This document shows, piece after piece, positions 1 to 10,621 of a stretch of DNA of 64,000 nt. Origin of the DNA: Nocardioides bizhenqiangii (GTDB lineage: Bacteria > Actinomycetota > Actinomycetes > Propionibacteriales > Nocardioidaceae); NCBI RefSeq assembly GCF_034661235.1, contig NZ_CP141059.1:248001-312000 (forward strand), written 5' to 3'. The notes beneath the pieces are model-generated. The model saw nothing but the letters and a program-made list of their open reading frames with translations. It was not told where the DNA came from and made no database searches. Within the stretch, counting starts at the first letter, position 1, and the number at the start of each line of letters is the position of its first letter. A program made the position numbers and the translations under genes.

Positions 1-36
1 GCCACCGACGGCCTGGCCCGGATCCCGGAGATGTGA
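1..36 (+). CDS. C-terminal tail of an upstream gene (partial)
   Basis: The first 36 bases read as an open frame ending in TGA, giving the tail ATDGLARIPEM. The next start codon lies one base after the stop, the tight spacing typical of operons here. Too little remains to name the product. If the next reading frame really is an EccB fragment, this could be the end of another type VII secretion gene, but that is only a guess from context. Confidence 0.4.
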   Translation, partial: ATDGLARIPEM

Positions 37-37
37 C

Positions 38-373
38 GTGGCCACCAACAAGGAGCTGCTCGAGGCTGCCGCGTTCCACCGGCGTCGCCTGGTCGCGACG
101 TTCCTCCGAGGCTCGGCTGACGACGACCAGCCCGGTGTGCTGCGGACCGTGGTCGTCGGCGTGCTCCTGGCCGTGCTGGCGGTGACGGGTGACGTCGTTG
201 CCGGCTGGCTCGGGGCAGGCTCAGTCGTCGGTGCAGTCGATCGGCGGGTCCGGCTGGTCGTGGGTCCAGGTGAGGCTGCTGTGCGACCTGACGACCCGCC
301 AGCGCTGGACGTACCTGTTGTAGAGGCTGGCGCTCCGGATGTTCACGGTGTTCTCGTCACCCTTGGTCAGTGA
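38..373 (+). pseudogene. Truncated EccB-like type VII secretion protein (N-terminal fragment)
   Basis: A GTG start opens a 111-codon frame. Residues 1-58 resemble the N-terminus of EccB: a charged start (MATNKELLEAAAFHRRRLVA), a short linker and one membrane helix (VVVGVLLAVLAVTGDVVAGWL). EccB is normally around 450-500 residues, with a large extracytoplasmic domain after the helix. Here the resemblance stops near base 220, where the stop codon of the convergent phospholipase-D-like gene lies. The rest of the frame is antisense to that gene and looks like read-through. I infer that a deletion or insertion removed the distal part of eccB. It could instead be a short membrane protein of its own. 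The family call rests on N-terminal pattern only. Confidence 0.45.
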
Positions 374-1612
374 ACCGGTCGCCCAGTTGGCCGTCCCGGT
401 CCACACGCCGGCGTACCTGCGGTTCGTGCCGTAGGTGCCCCGGATGGCGACGTTCTTCATGTGGGTGCGGGTGTTGACGCAGCCGTCGACGTCCGCGCTG
501 TCCCACCGGCTGTCCCAGATCTCGAAGTTGTTCGAACGCGCAGCCTTCATCCGCCTCAGCAGGCCGCTGTCGACGGCACCGAAGATGACGTGCACCTTGC
601 AGCCGTTGCGTGCCAGGCTGTGGATCTTGTCCCAGATGTAGTTGCCGCGGCGACCGTTCCACCAGAACTGCTGGATGTAGATCTGCGTCGGACCGAAGGC
701 GCTCGAGCACTTCACCTTCCGCAGGTCGACCATCAGCGGGTCGCGTTCCTTCCCGACGCCGATCATCGGGAAGATGCGCGTCGTGTACGGGCCGTCCTTG
801 AGCTCGACGAGCCTGCGCCCGGCGCGCTTCTGGGCGGTCATCAGCTTGTGGATGCGGTTGATGAACTGGAAGGTCTTGGGCCGGTTCTTGATCACGACCA
901 GGTCGTTCCAGCCGGCGTTCGTGCCGCCGGAGTTGAGGTTGGACGACGACATCATGACGACGTTGTTGGCCGTGCCGCTGTGCGACATCGCGTAGATCTT
1001 GGAGTGCATGTTCGCCTCGGCGCCGCCTCGGCAGGCTCCGGAGCACTTGAGGACGTAGCTCCCGTCCTTGCCCCAGGTGACCTCCCGGCCGGTGGGCTCC
1101 CTGATGCTCCGGTTGGCCTGCCGGGCGGTCATGGTCGGGATCGCCTCGCGGTCGCCGCGCTGGCGGAGACCGCCCTGGTCGGCCGGGAGTGCCCGGTTGC
1201 AGCGCCCGGCCCGGGGGTCGTTGTCGGCGATGCCGTTGCGGTCCCGGTCGCGGACGTTGTCGGCGTTCAGCGTCGTGATCAGCTTGCGGGAAGGCGCAGA
1301 GGCCACGTCCCGGTCGATGATCACGCGCACCGAGACGCCGCGGCGGCAGGCGTCGATCAGGGCGGCGGCGCTGATCTTGCGGTCGAAGAGATAGCCGGTC
1401 ACCAAGATCACCGGGTGCGGGTCCCGCCGGGTTGGCCGGACGTTCCTGAACGCCTGCTCGACGGTCCGCACGATCCGCGTGTTGTCCGTGGTCGAGCCCC
1501 ACGGGTCCGGCTCGTTGAAGGTCGCGCCGCCGTCGGGCTCGTAGCCACTCGCTGACAGCGGTACCAGGGTCACCGACAGCAGGGCTGCCACGAGGGCGAC
1601 GGCTCGACGCAT
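221..1612 (-). CDS. Secreted phospholipase D-like protein
   Basis: 463 residues from ATG at 1612, preceded by a strong GGGGGAAG ribosome site. An upstream in-frame extension is possible but lacks the signal peptide context. Residues 1-23 form a signal peptide (MRRAVALVAALLSVTLVPLS). The protein then has two PLD-type half domains, with an HSK motif at 203-205 followed by SSSNLNSGG, and HMK at 384-386 followed by TGTANWATGS. The classical HxKxxxxD aspartates are not obvious, so this is a divergent PLD-superfamily member. A stretch near 122-132 (RDRDRNGIADND) resembles an acidic calcium-binding loop. The likely role is an extracellular phosphodiesterase acting on phospholipid or nucleic acid. 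The substrate cannot be told from sequence. Its 3' end abuts the EccB-like fragment. Confidence 0.8.
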   Translation of the reverse strand: MRRAVALVAALLSVTLVPLSASGYEPDGGATFNEPDPWGSTTDNTRIVRTVEQAFRNVRPTRRDPHPVILVTGYLFDRKISAAALIDACRRGVSVRVIIDRDVASAPSRKLITTLNADNVRDRDRNGIADNDPRAGRCNRALPADQGGLRQRGDREAIPTMTARQANRSIREPTGREVTWGKDGSYVLKCSGACRGGAEANMHSKIYAMSHSGTANNVVMMSSSNLNSGGTNAGWNDLVVIKNRPKTFQFINRIHKLMTAQKRAGRRLVELKDGPYTTRIFPMIGVGKERDPLMVDLRKVKCSSAFGPTQIYIQQFWWNGRRGNYIWDKIHSLARNGCKVHVIFGAVDSGLLRRMKAARSNNFEIWDSRWDSADVDGCVNTRTHMKNVAIRGTYGTNRRYAGVWTGTANWATGSLTKGDENTVNIRSASLYNRYVQRWRVVRSHSSLTWTHDQPDPPIDCTDD

Positions 1613-1743
1613 GGATTCACTTCCCCCATATCCGGGTCGTGGGCGGCGGGAGCGCCCCCACGAGCACAGTGATGGTAACTGCCGATCCGTGACCATCTGT
1701 GACAGATACCGAAGTCCGGCGCTAACGAACGGAAAACGATGCT

Positions 1744-1910
1744 CCTAGGAGTGCGCTGAACAATCCGGCCGTCGCGAGCGGCGCATCCGCGGGATGCTCC
1801 GCAAGGCGCGGTCGCGACGGCGCTGTCGGCCCATCTCCGAGCGGCCGCAACGCCGCGGAGCGCCCGCGGGGCGTCGCGCAGCAGGGCGGATTGTTCAGCG
1901 GACTCCTAGG
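1744..1910. repeat. 167-bp MITE/REP-like element with 24-bp terminal inverted repeats
   Basis: The outer arms at 1744-1767 and 1887-1910 are inverted copies differing at one of 24 positions (arm begins CCTAGGAGTGCGCTGAAC). Between them are further inverted pairs, such as GCCGTCGCGA near 1769 and TCGCGACGGC near 1815, so the transcript would fold into a branched stem. No open frame of note lies inside. The right arm contains the TAG stop codon of ddl at 1906-1908. This looks like a non-autonomous mobile element or REP/BIME-type repeat inserted at the gene end, and it may also act as a terminator for alr-ddl. No second full copy was seen in this window. Confidence 0.7.
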
Positions 1911-2871
1911 GCACGGTCACCCGGTCCGCCACGGCCTCGCGCACCATCGCGTCGAGCAGCTCGGGGTACGACGTCCCGACGGCGGCGAACATCCGCGGCA
2001 CCTGTGAGTGCTCGGTGAAGCCGGGGATCGTGTTGACCTCGTTGAGGACGGGACCGCGGTCGGTCAGGAAGAAGTCGACCCGGGCGACGCCCGCGCAGCC
2101 GAGGGCGTCGTACACGGCGACGGCTGCGCTCTCGAGCGCTGCCCGGTCGGCGTCGGAGACCGGCGCCGGGATGCGGAACTGCGCCGATCCGTCGTACTTG
2201 CTGTCCAGGTCGAAGATCCCGGACGCCGGCACGACGATCTCCAGGGCCGGCGGGACGGTCCGGGTGCCGTCCGCCCGGCCGAACACGGCGAGGTCGATCT
2301 CGCGGCCGACCACGACGTCCTCGACCAGTACCCGGTCGTCCACCGCGAACGCGGCGTCGAGCGCGGCTGCGAGGTCGGAGGCGGCGCGGACCATGGACAC
2401 CCCGTGGCTGGATCCTGCCGCGACCGGCTTCACGACCACCGGGTGCGTGAAGGTCTCCGTGTCGGCCGTGGAGCGGGTCACCAGCCGGCCCGGAGCGGTC
2501 GGCACGCCGATCGCCTCCGCGACCAGCTTGGTGGCCCACTTGTCCATGGCCACCGCGCTCGCGCCGAGGGAGGAGCCGACGTACGGCACGTCCGCCAGGT
2601 CGCACAGCGCAGCGAGGGTGCCGTCCTCGCCGCCGGGACCGTGCAGCATGGGTACGGCGACCTGGCAGTCGCGCAGGACGTCGATCGCGCCGGCCAGGCC
2701 GATCGGGAGCGCCGCACCGTCGCGCCACATCCCGTCCCGGTCGATCGTCAGCCGTACGACGTCGTGGCCGGCGGCGGTCAGGGCGTTGCCGGCCGCCGCC
2801 GCCGAGGCGAGCGAGACGTCGTGCTCACAGCTGGTGCCGCCGCCGATCACGGCCACGCGTAACGGGTTCAT
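1906..2871 (-). CDS. ddl: D-alanine--D-alanine ligase
   Basis: 321-residue ATP-grasp ligase making D-Ala-D-Ala for peptidoglycan in the cytoplasm. The N-terminal GGGTSCEHDVS (10-20) holds the conserved Glu of the first D-Ala site, and HGPGGEDG lies at 77-84. There is a GSSHGVS loop near 153, an omega-loop with the SKYDGSAQ motif, and the metal/ATP motif NEVNTIPGFT near 277-286. The conserved Tyr in the omega-loop suggests true D-Ala-D-Ala rather than D-Ala-D-Lac specificity; this is inferred. It is shorter than the usual actinobacterial Ddl of about 350-390 residues. The start overlaps the alr stop by 4 nt (ATGA), so the two are translationally coupled. The stop codon lies in the arm of the neighbouring inverted-repeat element. 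Confidence 0.92.
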   Translation of the reverse strand: MNPLRVAVIGGGTSCEHDVSLASAAAAGNALTAAGHDVVRLTIDRDGMWRDGAALPIGLAGAIDVLRDCQVAVPMLHGPGGEDGTLAALCDLADVPYVGSSLGASAVAMDKWATKLVAEAIGVPTAPGRLVTRSTADTETFTHPVVVKPVAAGSSHGVSMVRAASDLAAALDAAFAVDDRVLVEDVVVGREIDLAVFGRADGTRTVPPALEIVVPASGIFDLDSKYDGSAQFRIPAPVSDADRAALESAAVAVYDALGCAGVARVDFFLTDRGPVLNEVNTIPGFTEHSQVPRMFAAVGTSYPELLDAMVREAVADRVTVP

Positions 2872-4049
2872 CGGATCCTCGTCAGGGTCGGACGGTTCGA
2901 GTCGACCGGCGGGTCGCCCACCGTGACGCGATGGAGGCGGGGGCCGAGCCCGGTGACGATCTCATGCTCGAGGGTCTCCGCCCAGCCGGCCCACTCCGCC
3001 GCGGTCGGCTCGCCGGCGTCGCCGGGCCCGAAGATCGTCGCCAGGTCGCCCTCGCGAGCGCCCTCGTACCCGTCGTCGGGGCCGAGGTCGACGATGGTCA
3101 TGTCCATGGAGATCCGCCCGACGACGGGCCGGCGACGTCCGCCCACCAGCACCTCGGCCCGGTTGGAGGCCAGCCGCGGCAGGCCGTCGGCGTACCCCAC
3201 GGCCAGCAGGCCGAGCCGGGTGTCGTAGGGGGTCCGCCAGCTGTGGCCGTAGCCGACCGACGTGCCCGCCGTGACGTCACGAACCTGCACCAAGGGGGCG
3301 GTCAGGGTGAGCGCGGGCCGGAGCGGGGCGGTATGGGACTCGTCGATGCCGACCAGTCCGGCGCCGATCCGGCTCATCGTGTGGTGACTGAGCGGATCGC
3401 TGGCGGTGGCCGCGGTCGCGGCGAGGTGGTGGTCGCCGGGGGTGAGCCCGAGCTCCTGCGCAGCCTGCAGCCCCCAGTCGAACCGGGCCCGGCCGGCGGC
3501 GTTCGCCGGGTCGGCAGGACGGTCGGCGCACGGGAGATGCCCCATCACACCGACGACCGACAGCTCACCGGCCGTCTGGGCCGCGAGGGCAGCGCCGCAC
3601 AGCGCGATCCACTCGTCGGGGCTGGCCCCGTCGCGGGCCATGCCGGTGTCCAGCTGCAGGTGGACGTCCAGGCCGGGCGCCGCCCGCACCGCCGCGAGAT
3701 GGGCCATGCCGGGTACGGCGACCTCGATCCCGTGCGCCGCCGCGGCCGCGAAGTCGGCGTCGGTCGGGTTCAGCCAGCTCAGGATCCGCTCGGTGAAGCC
3801 GGCCGCCCGCAGGGCGAACGCCTCGGCGAGGCTGGTGACGCCGAACCGGGTCGCTCCGCCGGCGAGTGCCGCGCGGGCGACGGCGACCGTGCCGTGGCCG
3901 AACGCGTCGGCCTTCACCACCGCCATCACCTCGCCACGGGTCACGGCGCCCATGGTCCGGACGTTCGCAGTGACGGCCGCCGTGTCGATGACGAGGGTCG
4001 GGACGGAACCTGGACGTGCTGCATCGGCCGTCGCGGCCGCCGGCGTCAC
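2868..4049 (-). CDS. alr: Alanine racemase
   Basis: 393-residue fold-type III PLP enzyme interconverting L- and D-alanine, feeding the adjacent ddl. The PLP-binding lysine is in AVVKADAFGHG near residues 43-53 (Phe replaces the common Tyr). The C-terminal domain has the catalytic-Tyr segment SVGYGHSWRTPYD and the GRISMDMTIVDLG signature. The GTG start at 4049 overlaps the stop of a 20-codon upstream frame (GTGA), and the ribosome site is weak, so translation may depend on reinitiation. It lies outside the usual actinobacterial alr neighbourhood (tsaE/tsaB/rimI), so it may be a second copy in a dedicated alr-ddl operon; that is an inference. Confidence 0.93.
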   Translation of the reverse strand: MTPAAATADAARPGSVPTLVIDTAAVTANVRTMGAVTRGEVMAVVKADAFGHGTVAVARAALAGGATRFGVTSLAEAFALRAAGFTERILSWLNPTDADFAAAAAHGIEVAVPGMAHLAAVRAAPGLDVHLQLDTGMARDGASPDEWIALCGAALAAQTAGELSVVGVMGHLPCADRPADPANAAGRARFDWGLQAAQELGLTPGDHHLAATAATASDPLSHHTMSRIGAGLVGIDESHTAPLRPALTLTAPLVQVRDVTAGTSVGYGHSWRTPYDTRLGLLAVGYADGLPRLASNRAEVLVGGRRRPVVGRISMDMTIVDLGPDDGYEGAREGDLATIFGPGDAGEPTAAEWAGWAETLEHEIVTGLGPRLHRVTVGDPPVDSNRPTLTRIR

Positions 4050-4108
4050 GCCGGCGCCTCGAGCACGGCGTTCGGACCGACCGGTGGCCCGGCCGCGAGG
4101 TTCGTCAT
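4046..4108 (-). CDS. Possible 20-codon leader ORF upstream of alr
   Basis: ATG at 4108 opens a frame encoding MTNLAAGPPVGPNAVLEAPA, ending in a TGA that overlaps the alr GTG start as GTGA. This is the same coupling geometry used by many real gene pairs in the window. No clear ribosome site or codon bias supports it, and it could be chance. If translated, it would place alr under reinitiation control. Confidence 0.2.
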   Translation of the reverse strand: MTNLAAGPPVGPNAVLEAPA

Positions 4109-4143
4109 GGGGCCATGGTGCCTGCTGCCTGGGTAAATCGAGG

Positions 4144-4174
4144 ACATCCCGAACCCGGCGGTGGTTCGGGATGT
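4144..4174 (-). terminator. Hairpin terminator after tRNA-Ser
   Basis: Perfect 12-bp arms (ACATCCCGAACC at 4144-4155 and its complement at 4163-4174) around a 7-nt loop, starting 12 nt beyond the tRNA 3' end on the minus strand. There is no strong U-run, as is usual in high-GC actinobacteria. It would end the tRNA transcript and insulate alr. Confidence 0.75.
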
Positions 4175-4185
4175 CGCTCTATCGA

Positions 4186-4273
4186 TGGCGGAGGTAGGGG
4201 GATTCGAACCCCCGAGGGCGTTAACCCAACCCGCTTTCCAAGCGAGCGCCATAGGCCACTAGGCGATACCTCC
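4186..4273 (-). tRNA. tRNA-Ser (anticodon GGA), CCA encoded
   Basis: A full cloverleaf can be drawn. The acceptor is GGAGGTA/TACCTCC, the D arm contains AGTGGCCTA, the anticodon stem is CTCGC/GCGGG with loop TTGGAAA (anticodon GGA), there is a long class II variable arm, the T arm contains GGGGGTTCGAATCCCCC, and the discriminator G is followed by an encoded CCA. The long variable arm is diagnostic of tRNA-Ser, and the anticodon reads UCC/UCU. No integrated element is visible at its 3' end. Confidence 0.97.
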
Positions 4274-4338
4274 GCCGAGGAGGCTACCGGGACCGTGACC
4301 GGCCGATGAAATCGCCTTGGCCACCATCATCTAGAGTT

Positions 4339-4434
4339 GGGGCAACCCCCCGTGCGGCGGCATCTCGCCCAACTCCCCCAGGGTCGGAAGACAGCAAGGG
4401 TAAGTGAGCTCTGTCGGGTGCATGGGGGGCCTCT
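4339..4434 (+). ncRNA. ffs: Signal recognition particle RNA (small bacterial 4.5S type)
   Basis: The segment carries the conserved SRP helix 8 core, with CAGGGTCGGAAGACAGCAAG around 4380-4397. It is closed by long complementary arms (GGCAACCCCCC near 4341 with GGGGGGCCTC near 4424) and followed by a T-run at 4436-4440 that probably ends the transcript. It binds Ffh to target membrane and secreted proteins. Its position just upstream of dnaX is a common actinobacterial arrangement. The exact ends are estimated to within a few bases. Confidence 0.9.
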
Positions 4435-4559
4435 GTTTTTCCGCGAATCGGGCGACTTTGCCCGTCGAGCCCGCCCGGTTCGACCGGCAGACCTCCCCGA
4501 TTCGCGGTCGTACGGCGGCGCCGGTTACGGGCGTCGGAGCAGGCGTCTAGGGTCTGACT

Positions 4560-6488
4560 GTGGATTCCCCGCTCGCGCTCTACCGCCGCTACCGGCCGGA
4601 GACCTTCGCCGAGGTCATCGGCCAGGAGCACGTGACCGAGCCGCTCCGCGCCGCGTTGGCGGGCAACCGGGTCAACCACGCCTACCTGTTCTCCGGCCCG
4701 CGGGGGTGCGGCAAGACCACGAGCGCCCGGATCCTGGCCCGTGCCCTCAACTGCGAGCAGGCGCCCGTCGCCGATCCCTGCGGCGAGTGCGACAGCTGTC
4801 GTGACCTGGCCCGCAACGGCTCCGGGTCGATCGACGTGATCGAGATCGACGCGGCGTCGCACGGTGGTGTCGACGACGCCCGCGAGCTGCGGGAGAAGGC
4901 GTTCTTCGCGCCGGTGCGGAGCCGCTACAAGGTCTACATCATCGACGAGGCGCACATGGTGACCACGCAGGGCTTCAACGCCCTGCTCAAGCTGGTCGAG
5001 GAGCCGCCTCCGCACCTGCGGTTCATCTTCGCCACGACGGAGCCGGACAAGGTGATCCCCACCATCCGGTCACGCACCCACCACTACCCGTTCCGCCTGA
5101 TCCCGCCACGGCTGCTGTCGTCGTACCTCTCCGAGCTGTGCGAGCTCGAGGGGGTCACCATCGAGCCGACGGCCCTGCCGCTGGTGGTCCGGGCCGGTGC
5201 CGGGTCCGCGCGCGACACCCTCTCCGTGCTCGACCAGCTGCTCGGCGGCGCCGGGCCTGCCGGTGTGACGTACGACCTGGCGAGCGGCCTGCTCGGCTAC
5301 ACCCCCGACACCCTGCTCGACGGCGTGGTCGACGCGTTCGCCGCCGGCGACGGCGCGTCGGTGTTCGGCGTCGTGGACAAGGTGATCGAGACCGGCCAGG
5401 ACCCGCGGCGGTTCACCGAGGACCTGCTCCGGAGGCTGCGTGACCTGGTGATCGTGTCCGCGGTGCCGGACGCCCCGGCGACCGGTCTGATCGACGTCTC
5501 CGGCGACCAGGCGGAGCGGTTGGTGACGCAGGCCGCCCGGTTCGGCCGCGCTGAGCTGACCCGGGCCGCCGACCTGGTCGCCGCCGGACTCACCGAGATG
5601 CGGGGCGCGACCGCGCCCCGGCTGCTGCTCGAGCTGATCTGCGCGCGGGTGCTGCTGCCCGCCGCCGACCACGGCACCGACGGCGTGCTCGCGCGGCTCG
5701 ACCGGCTCGAGCGACGGATGGCGATCGTCGGGACCCCGGCCACGCCCGAAGCACCCCCGCCCGCCGACGCACCGCAGCGGGCCGCGGCCCCGGCGCCGGC
5801 CGCCGAAGCACCCGCCCCGGCTCCGACCGTCGAGGCACCGGCCCCTGCCGCCGAGGCACCGGCACCCGTCCCGACAGAACCGGAGCCGGAACCCTCCGCG
5901 CCCCCCGCGGCCCCCGCGGCCGCTGCGGCCCCAGCGCCGCCGGAGCCGGCAGCAGCGCCGGCGTCCCCGTCCACGCCGGGCACCATGTCGCTCGGGGACG
6001 TCCGCGGCCTGTGGCCGACGGTCATCGACGCCTGCCGTTCCTTGCGCAAGGCGACGTGGTCGCTGATCGGCCAGAACGCACAGGTCGTCGACTTCGACGG
6101 CACGGTCCTGACGCTGGGATTCCCGAGCAGCGGCCTTCGCGACCAGTTCCTGGGGGGTGGCCACGAGCCTGTCCTCCTCGAGGCGATGACGAAGGCGATC
6201 GGGCTCCAGCCCCGGATCGACGCGATCGTCCACCAGGGCGCGTCGGCGGCGAGCCCGGCCCCGACGGCTGCACCGGCCCCGGTACCGGAGCCCGACCCGC
6301 CGGCCGAGCCGGCGCCGCCCCCGCCGCGTCGGCCGCGGATGGCCGACATCCAGGCCGAGCCCGCCGACCTCCACGACCCCGACTCCGCGGTCGACCGCGA
6401 CGACGCCGATGTCGATGCCGAGTCCGGCGCCGACCTGCTCGTCCGCGAGCTCGGCGCGCAGGTGATCGAGGAGACCCCGCACCAGTGA
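4560..6488 (+). CDS. dnaX: DNA polymerase III subunit gamma/tau
   Basis: 642-residue clamp-loader ATPase. The N-terminus LYRRYRPETFAEVIGQ is the DnaX signature. Walker A GPRGCGKT is at 46-53, the zinc-site cysteines lie near 64-80 (C..CGECDSC), the Walker B DEAH near 131, and a sensor/arginine segment reads ATTEPDKVIPTIRSR. Residues about 395-480 form a Pro/Ala/Glu linker made of near repeats (PAPAAEAPAP). A tau-like C-terminal domain (about 480-570) follows, and then a second Pro-rich and acidic tail. The GTG start gives the canonical N-terminus. No A-rich slippery site was seen, so a separate frameshifted gamma product is not predicted. It heads the dnaX-ybaB-recR-DUF5063 cluster. Confidence 0.95.
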   Translation: MDSPLALYRRYRPETFAEVIGQEHVTEPLRAALAGNRVNHAYLFSGPRGCGKTTSARILARALNCEQAPVADPCGECDSCRDLARNGSGSIDVIEIDAASHGGVDDARELREKAFFAPVRSRYKVYIIDEAHMVTTQGFNALLKLVEEPPPHLRFIFATTEPDKVIPTIRSRTHHYPFRLIPPRLLSSYLSELCELEGVTIEPTALPLVVRAGAGSARDTLSVLDQLLGGAGPAGVTYDLASGLLGYTPDTLLDGVVDAFAAGDGASVFGVVDKVIETGQDPRRFTEDLLRRLRDLVIVSAVPDAPATGLIDVSGDQAERLVTQAARFGRAELTRAADLVAAGLTEMRGATAPRLLLELICARVLLPAADHGTDGVLARLDRLERRMAIVGTPATPEAPPPADAPQRAAAPAPAAEAPAPAPTVEAPAPAAEAPAPVPTEPEPEPSAPPAAPAAAAAPAPPEPAAAPASPSTPGTMSLGDVRGLWPTVIDACRSLRKATWSLIGQNAQVVDFDGTVLTLGFPSSGLRDQFLGGGHEPVLLEAMTKAIGLQPRIDAIVHQGASAASPAPTAAPAPVPEPDPPAEPAPPPPRRPRMADIQAEPADLHDPDSAVDRDDADVDAESGADLLVRELGAQVIEETPHQ

Positions 6489-6525
6489 CGACAGCGACCT
6501 CAGTGACCTCAGGGAGGGCAACACG

Positions 6526-6942
6526 ATGACCCAGAACCCGTTCGACGCGCTCGGTGGCGGTGATGGCGGCCTGGACCTCGGCGCCCTTCTCCAGCAGGCG
6601 CAGCAGATGCAGGACGACCTCCAGGCTGCCCAGGCCCGGCTCGCCGACGCGACGGTCGAGGGATCGGTCGCCGGAGGTGCGGTCAAGGTCAGTGTCAGCG
6701 GCACCGGCGAGCTGACCGGAGTCACGATCAGCCCCACCGTCGTCGACGACCCCGAGGAGCTCGAGCAGAACCTCGAGGAGATCGGCGACTTCATCGTCGC
6801 CGCCTACCGCGACGCCAAGGCCAAGGCCGACGAGCTCGCCAACCAGACCCTCGGCCCGCTCGCCGGCGGGCTGCCCGGGCTGCCGGGCGACGGTCCGGGC
6901 GCCGGCCCCGGCCCGCTCGGGTTCTCCGGTTCTGATTCCTAG
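6526..6942 (+). CDS. YbaB/EbfC family nucleoid-associated protein
   Basis: 138 residues, slightly longer than the usual 100-115 because of a Gly/Pro-rich tail from about 112. An N-terminal helix ([21 protein letters not shown]) is followed by the beta core with [22 protein letters not shown] and a second helix ([24 protein letters not shown]), the standard YbaB dimer fold that binds DNA. A ribosome site AGGGAGGG precedes the ATG. The position between dnaX and recR is the classic one across bacteria and supports the call. Confidence 0.93.
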   Translation: MTQNPFDALGGGDGGLDLGALLQQAQQMQDDLQAAQARLADATVEGSVAGGAVKVSVSGTGELTGVTISPTVVDDPEELEQNLEEIGDFIVAAYRDAKAKADELANQTLGPLAGGLPGLPGDGPGAGPGPLGFSGSDS

Positions 6943-6950
6943 GCCAGGCC

Positions 6951-7547
6951 ATGTACGAAGGCGTGGTCCAGGACCTCATCGACGAGCTCGGCAGGCTGCC
7001 GGGGGTCGGGCCGAAGGGCGCCCAGCGGATCGCGTTCCACCTGCTCCAGGCCGACCCGGTCGACGTCAAGCGGCTCGCCGACGTCCTGGTCGAGGTCAAG
7101 GCGAAGGTCAAGTTCTGCGCCACCTGCTTCAACGTGTCCGAGGACGACCTGTGCCGGATCTGCCGTGATCCCCGACGCGACGTCAGCGTCATCTGTGTCG
7201 TCGAGGAGTACAAGGACGTCGTCGCGATCGAGCGCACCCGGGAGTTCCGCGGCCGCTATCACGTGCTCGGCGGCGCGATCTCGCCGATCGACGGCATCGG
7301 CCCGGAGCAGCTGCACATCAAGGAGCTGCTCACCCGGCTCGGCGACGGGGCGGTCACCGAGGTGATCCTGGCGACCGATCCGAACCTCGAGGGGGAGGCC
7401 ACCGCGACGTACCTCACCCGGATGCTGAGCCCGTTGGGGTTGCGCGTGACGCGGTTGGCGAGTGGACTCCCTGTAGGCGGCGACCTCGAGTACGCCGACG
7501 AAGTCACCCTCGGACGAGCATTTGCAGGAAGGCAGGCGGCCACGTGA
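6951..7547 (+). CDS. recR: Recombination mediator protein RecR
   Basis: 198 residues, the normal RecR length. It has a helix-hairpin-helix near 12-35 ([21 protein letters not shown]), a four-cysteine zinc site near 55-70 ([17 protein letters not shown]), and a Toprim domain from about 77 ([17 protein letters not shown]) with the [12 protein letters not shown] motif. It acts with RecO/RecF to load RecA at gaps. The ATG lies 8 nt after ybaB, and the stop overlaps the next gene by 4 nt. Confidence 0.97.
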   Translation: MYEGVVQDLIDELGRLPGVGPKGAQRIAFHLLQADPVDVKRLADVLVEVKAKVKFCATCFNVSEDDLCRICRDPRRDVSVICVVEEYKDVVAIERTREFRGRYHVLGGAISPIDGIGPEQLHIKELLTRLGDGAVTEVILATDPNLEGEATATYLTRMLSPLGLRVTRLASGLPVGGDLEYADEVTLGRAFAGRQAAT

Positions 7548-8161
7548 CCGATCAGCTCCCAGGCCAGGCGGCCCTCGCGGCCCTGCTCGCGGTCGAGAGC
7601 GAGACCGTTCGGTTCGCCGACGAGATCGCCGCTTCGGTGCGCGCCTTCCTCGACTCCGTCCGCGTGATCGCGGCCCAGGCGACACCGGGCCAGGCGGTGT
7701 CGCTGCTGCTGCTCCAGATCAGCGAGATCGCGCTGACCGGCGCCCGGCTCGGGGTGCAGCGCGACTTCGCGCCCCGTGACGAGTACCAGCCCGACGTCGG
7801 CCCGGACGCCGACCTCGACGACCTCCGGATGCGGCTCGCCGAGCTGCTCGGCAACGTCGACACGATGAGCTACGTCTTCGACCCCTACCAGCCAGAGGTG
7901 GTCGAGAGCCAGCTGTCCGACGACCTCGCCAGCATCGCCAGCGACCTCGAGCTCGGCCTGCGCCACCACCGCGCGGGCGACGTCGAGGAAGCGCTCTGGT
8001 GGTGGCAGTTCTCCTACGTGTCGTCGTGGGGTGCGCTCGCCGGCGCCGCGATGAAGGCTCTGCTGTCGGTCGTCGCCCACGACCGGCTCGACGTCGACAA
8101 CGAGTCCGAGCTCGACGTCATCGAGGCCGCCGAGGCCGCCCTGGACGCCGGCGGGGTATAG
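7544..8161 (+). CDS. DUF5063 domain-containing protein
   Basis: 205 residues, all-alpha and acidic. The GTG start overlaps the recR stop (GTGA), implying coupled translation. Conserved-looking features are [20 protein letters not shown] near the C-terminus and an N-terminal helical half rich in Ala/Val. Proteins of this family sit directly after recR in many actinobacteria. No catalytic motif, signal peptide or membrane helix is visible. The function is unknown, and a link to recombination is inferred only from position. Confidence 0.8.
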   Translation: MTDQLPGQAALAALLAVESETVRFADEIAASVRAFLDSVRVIAAQATPGQAVSLLLLQISEIALTGARLGVQRDFAPRDEYQPDVGPDADLDDLRMRLAELLGNVDTMSYVFDPYQPEVVESQLSDDLASIASDLELGLRHHRAGDVEEALWWWQFSYVSSWGALAGAAMKALLSVVAHDRLDVDNESELDVIEAAEAALDAGGV

Positions 8162-8174
8162 AACGGCTGGTCGG

Positions 8175-8220
8175 TAGAATCGGCGGGCATCTTCCCCCGT
8201 CGACCCAGGAGCGCATCCCA
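8175..8220 (+). promoter_or_regulatory. Probable promoter and ribosome site of ask
   Basis: A good -10 hexamer TAGAAT (8175-8180) stands 40 nt before the ask GTG, and AGGAG (8207-8211) lies 9 nt before the start. No convincing -35 box is seen 17 nt upstream. This suggests ask-asd has its own promoter separate from the recR group. Confidence 0.45.
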
Positions 8221-10587
<2,367 letters not shown>

Positions 10588-10621
10588 ACTGGCCGAGCGC
10601 GGCCCCGGTGCTGGCGGAGGG

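Noticed and set aside
5700..6300. Programmed frameshift in dnaX
   Set aside because: No A-rich slippery site is seen; the long Pro/Ala linker in a single frame explains the protein.
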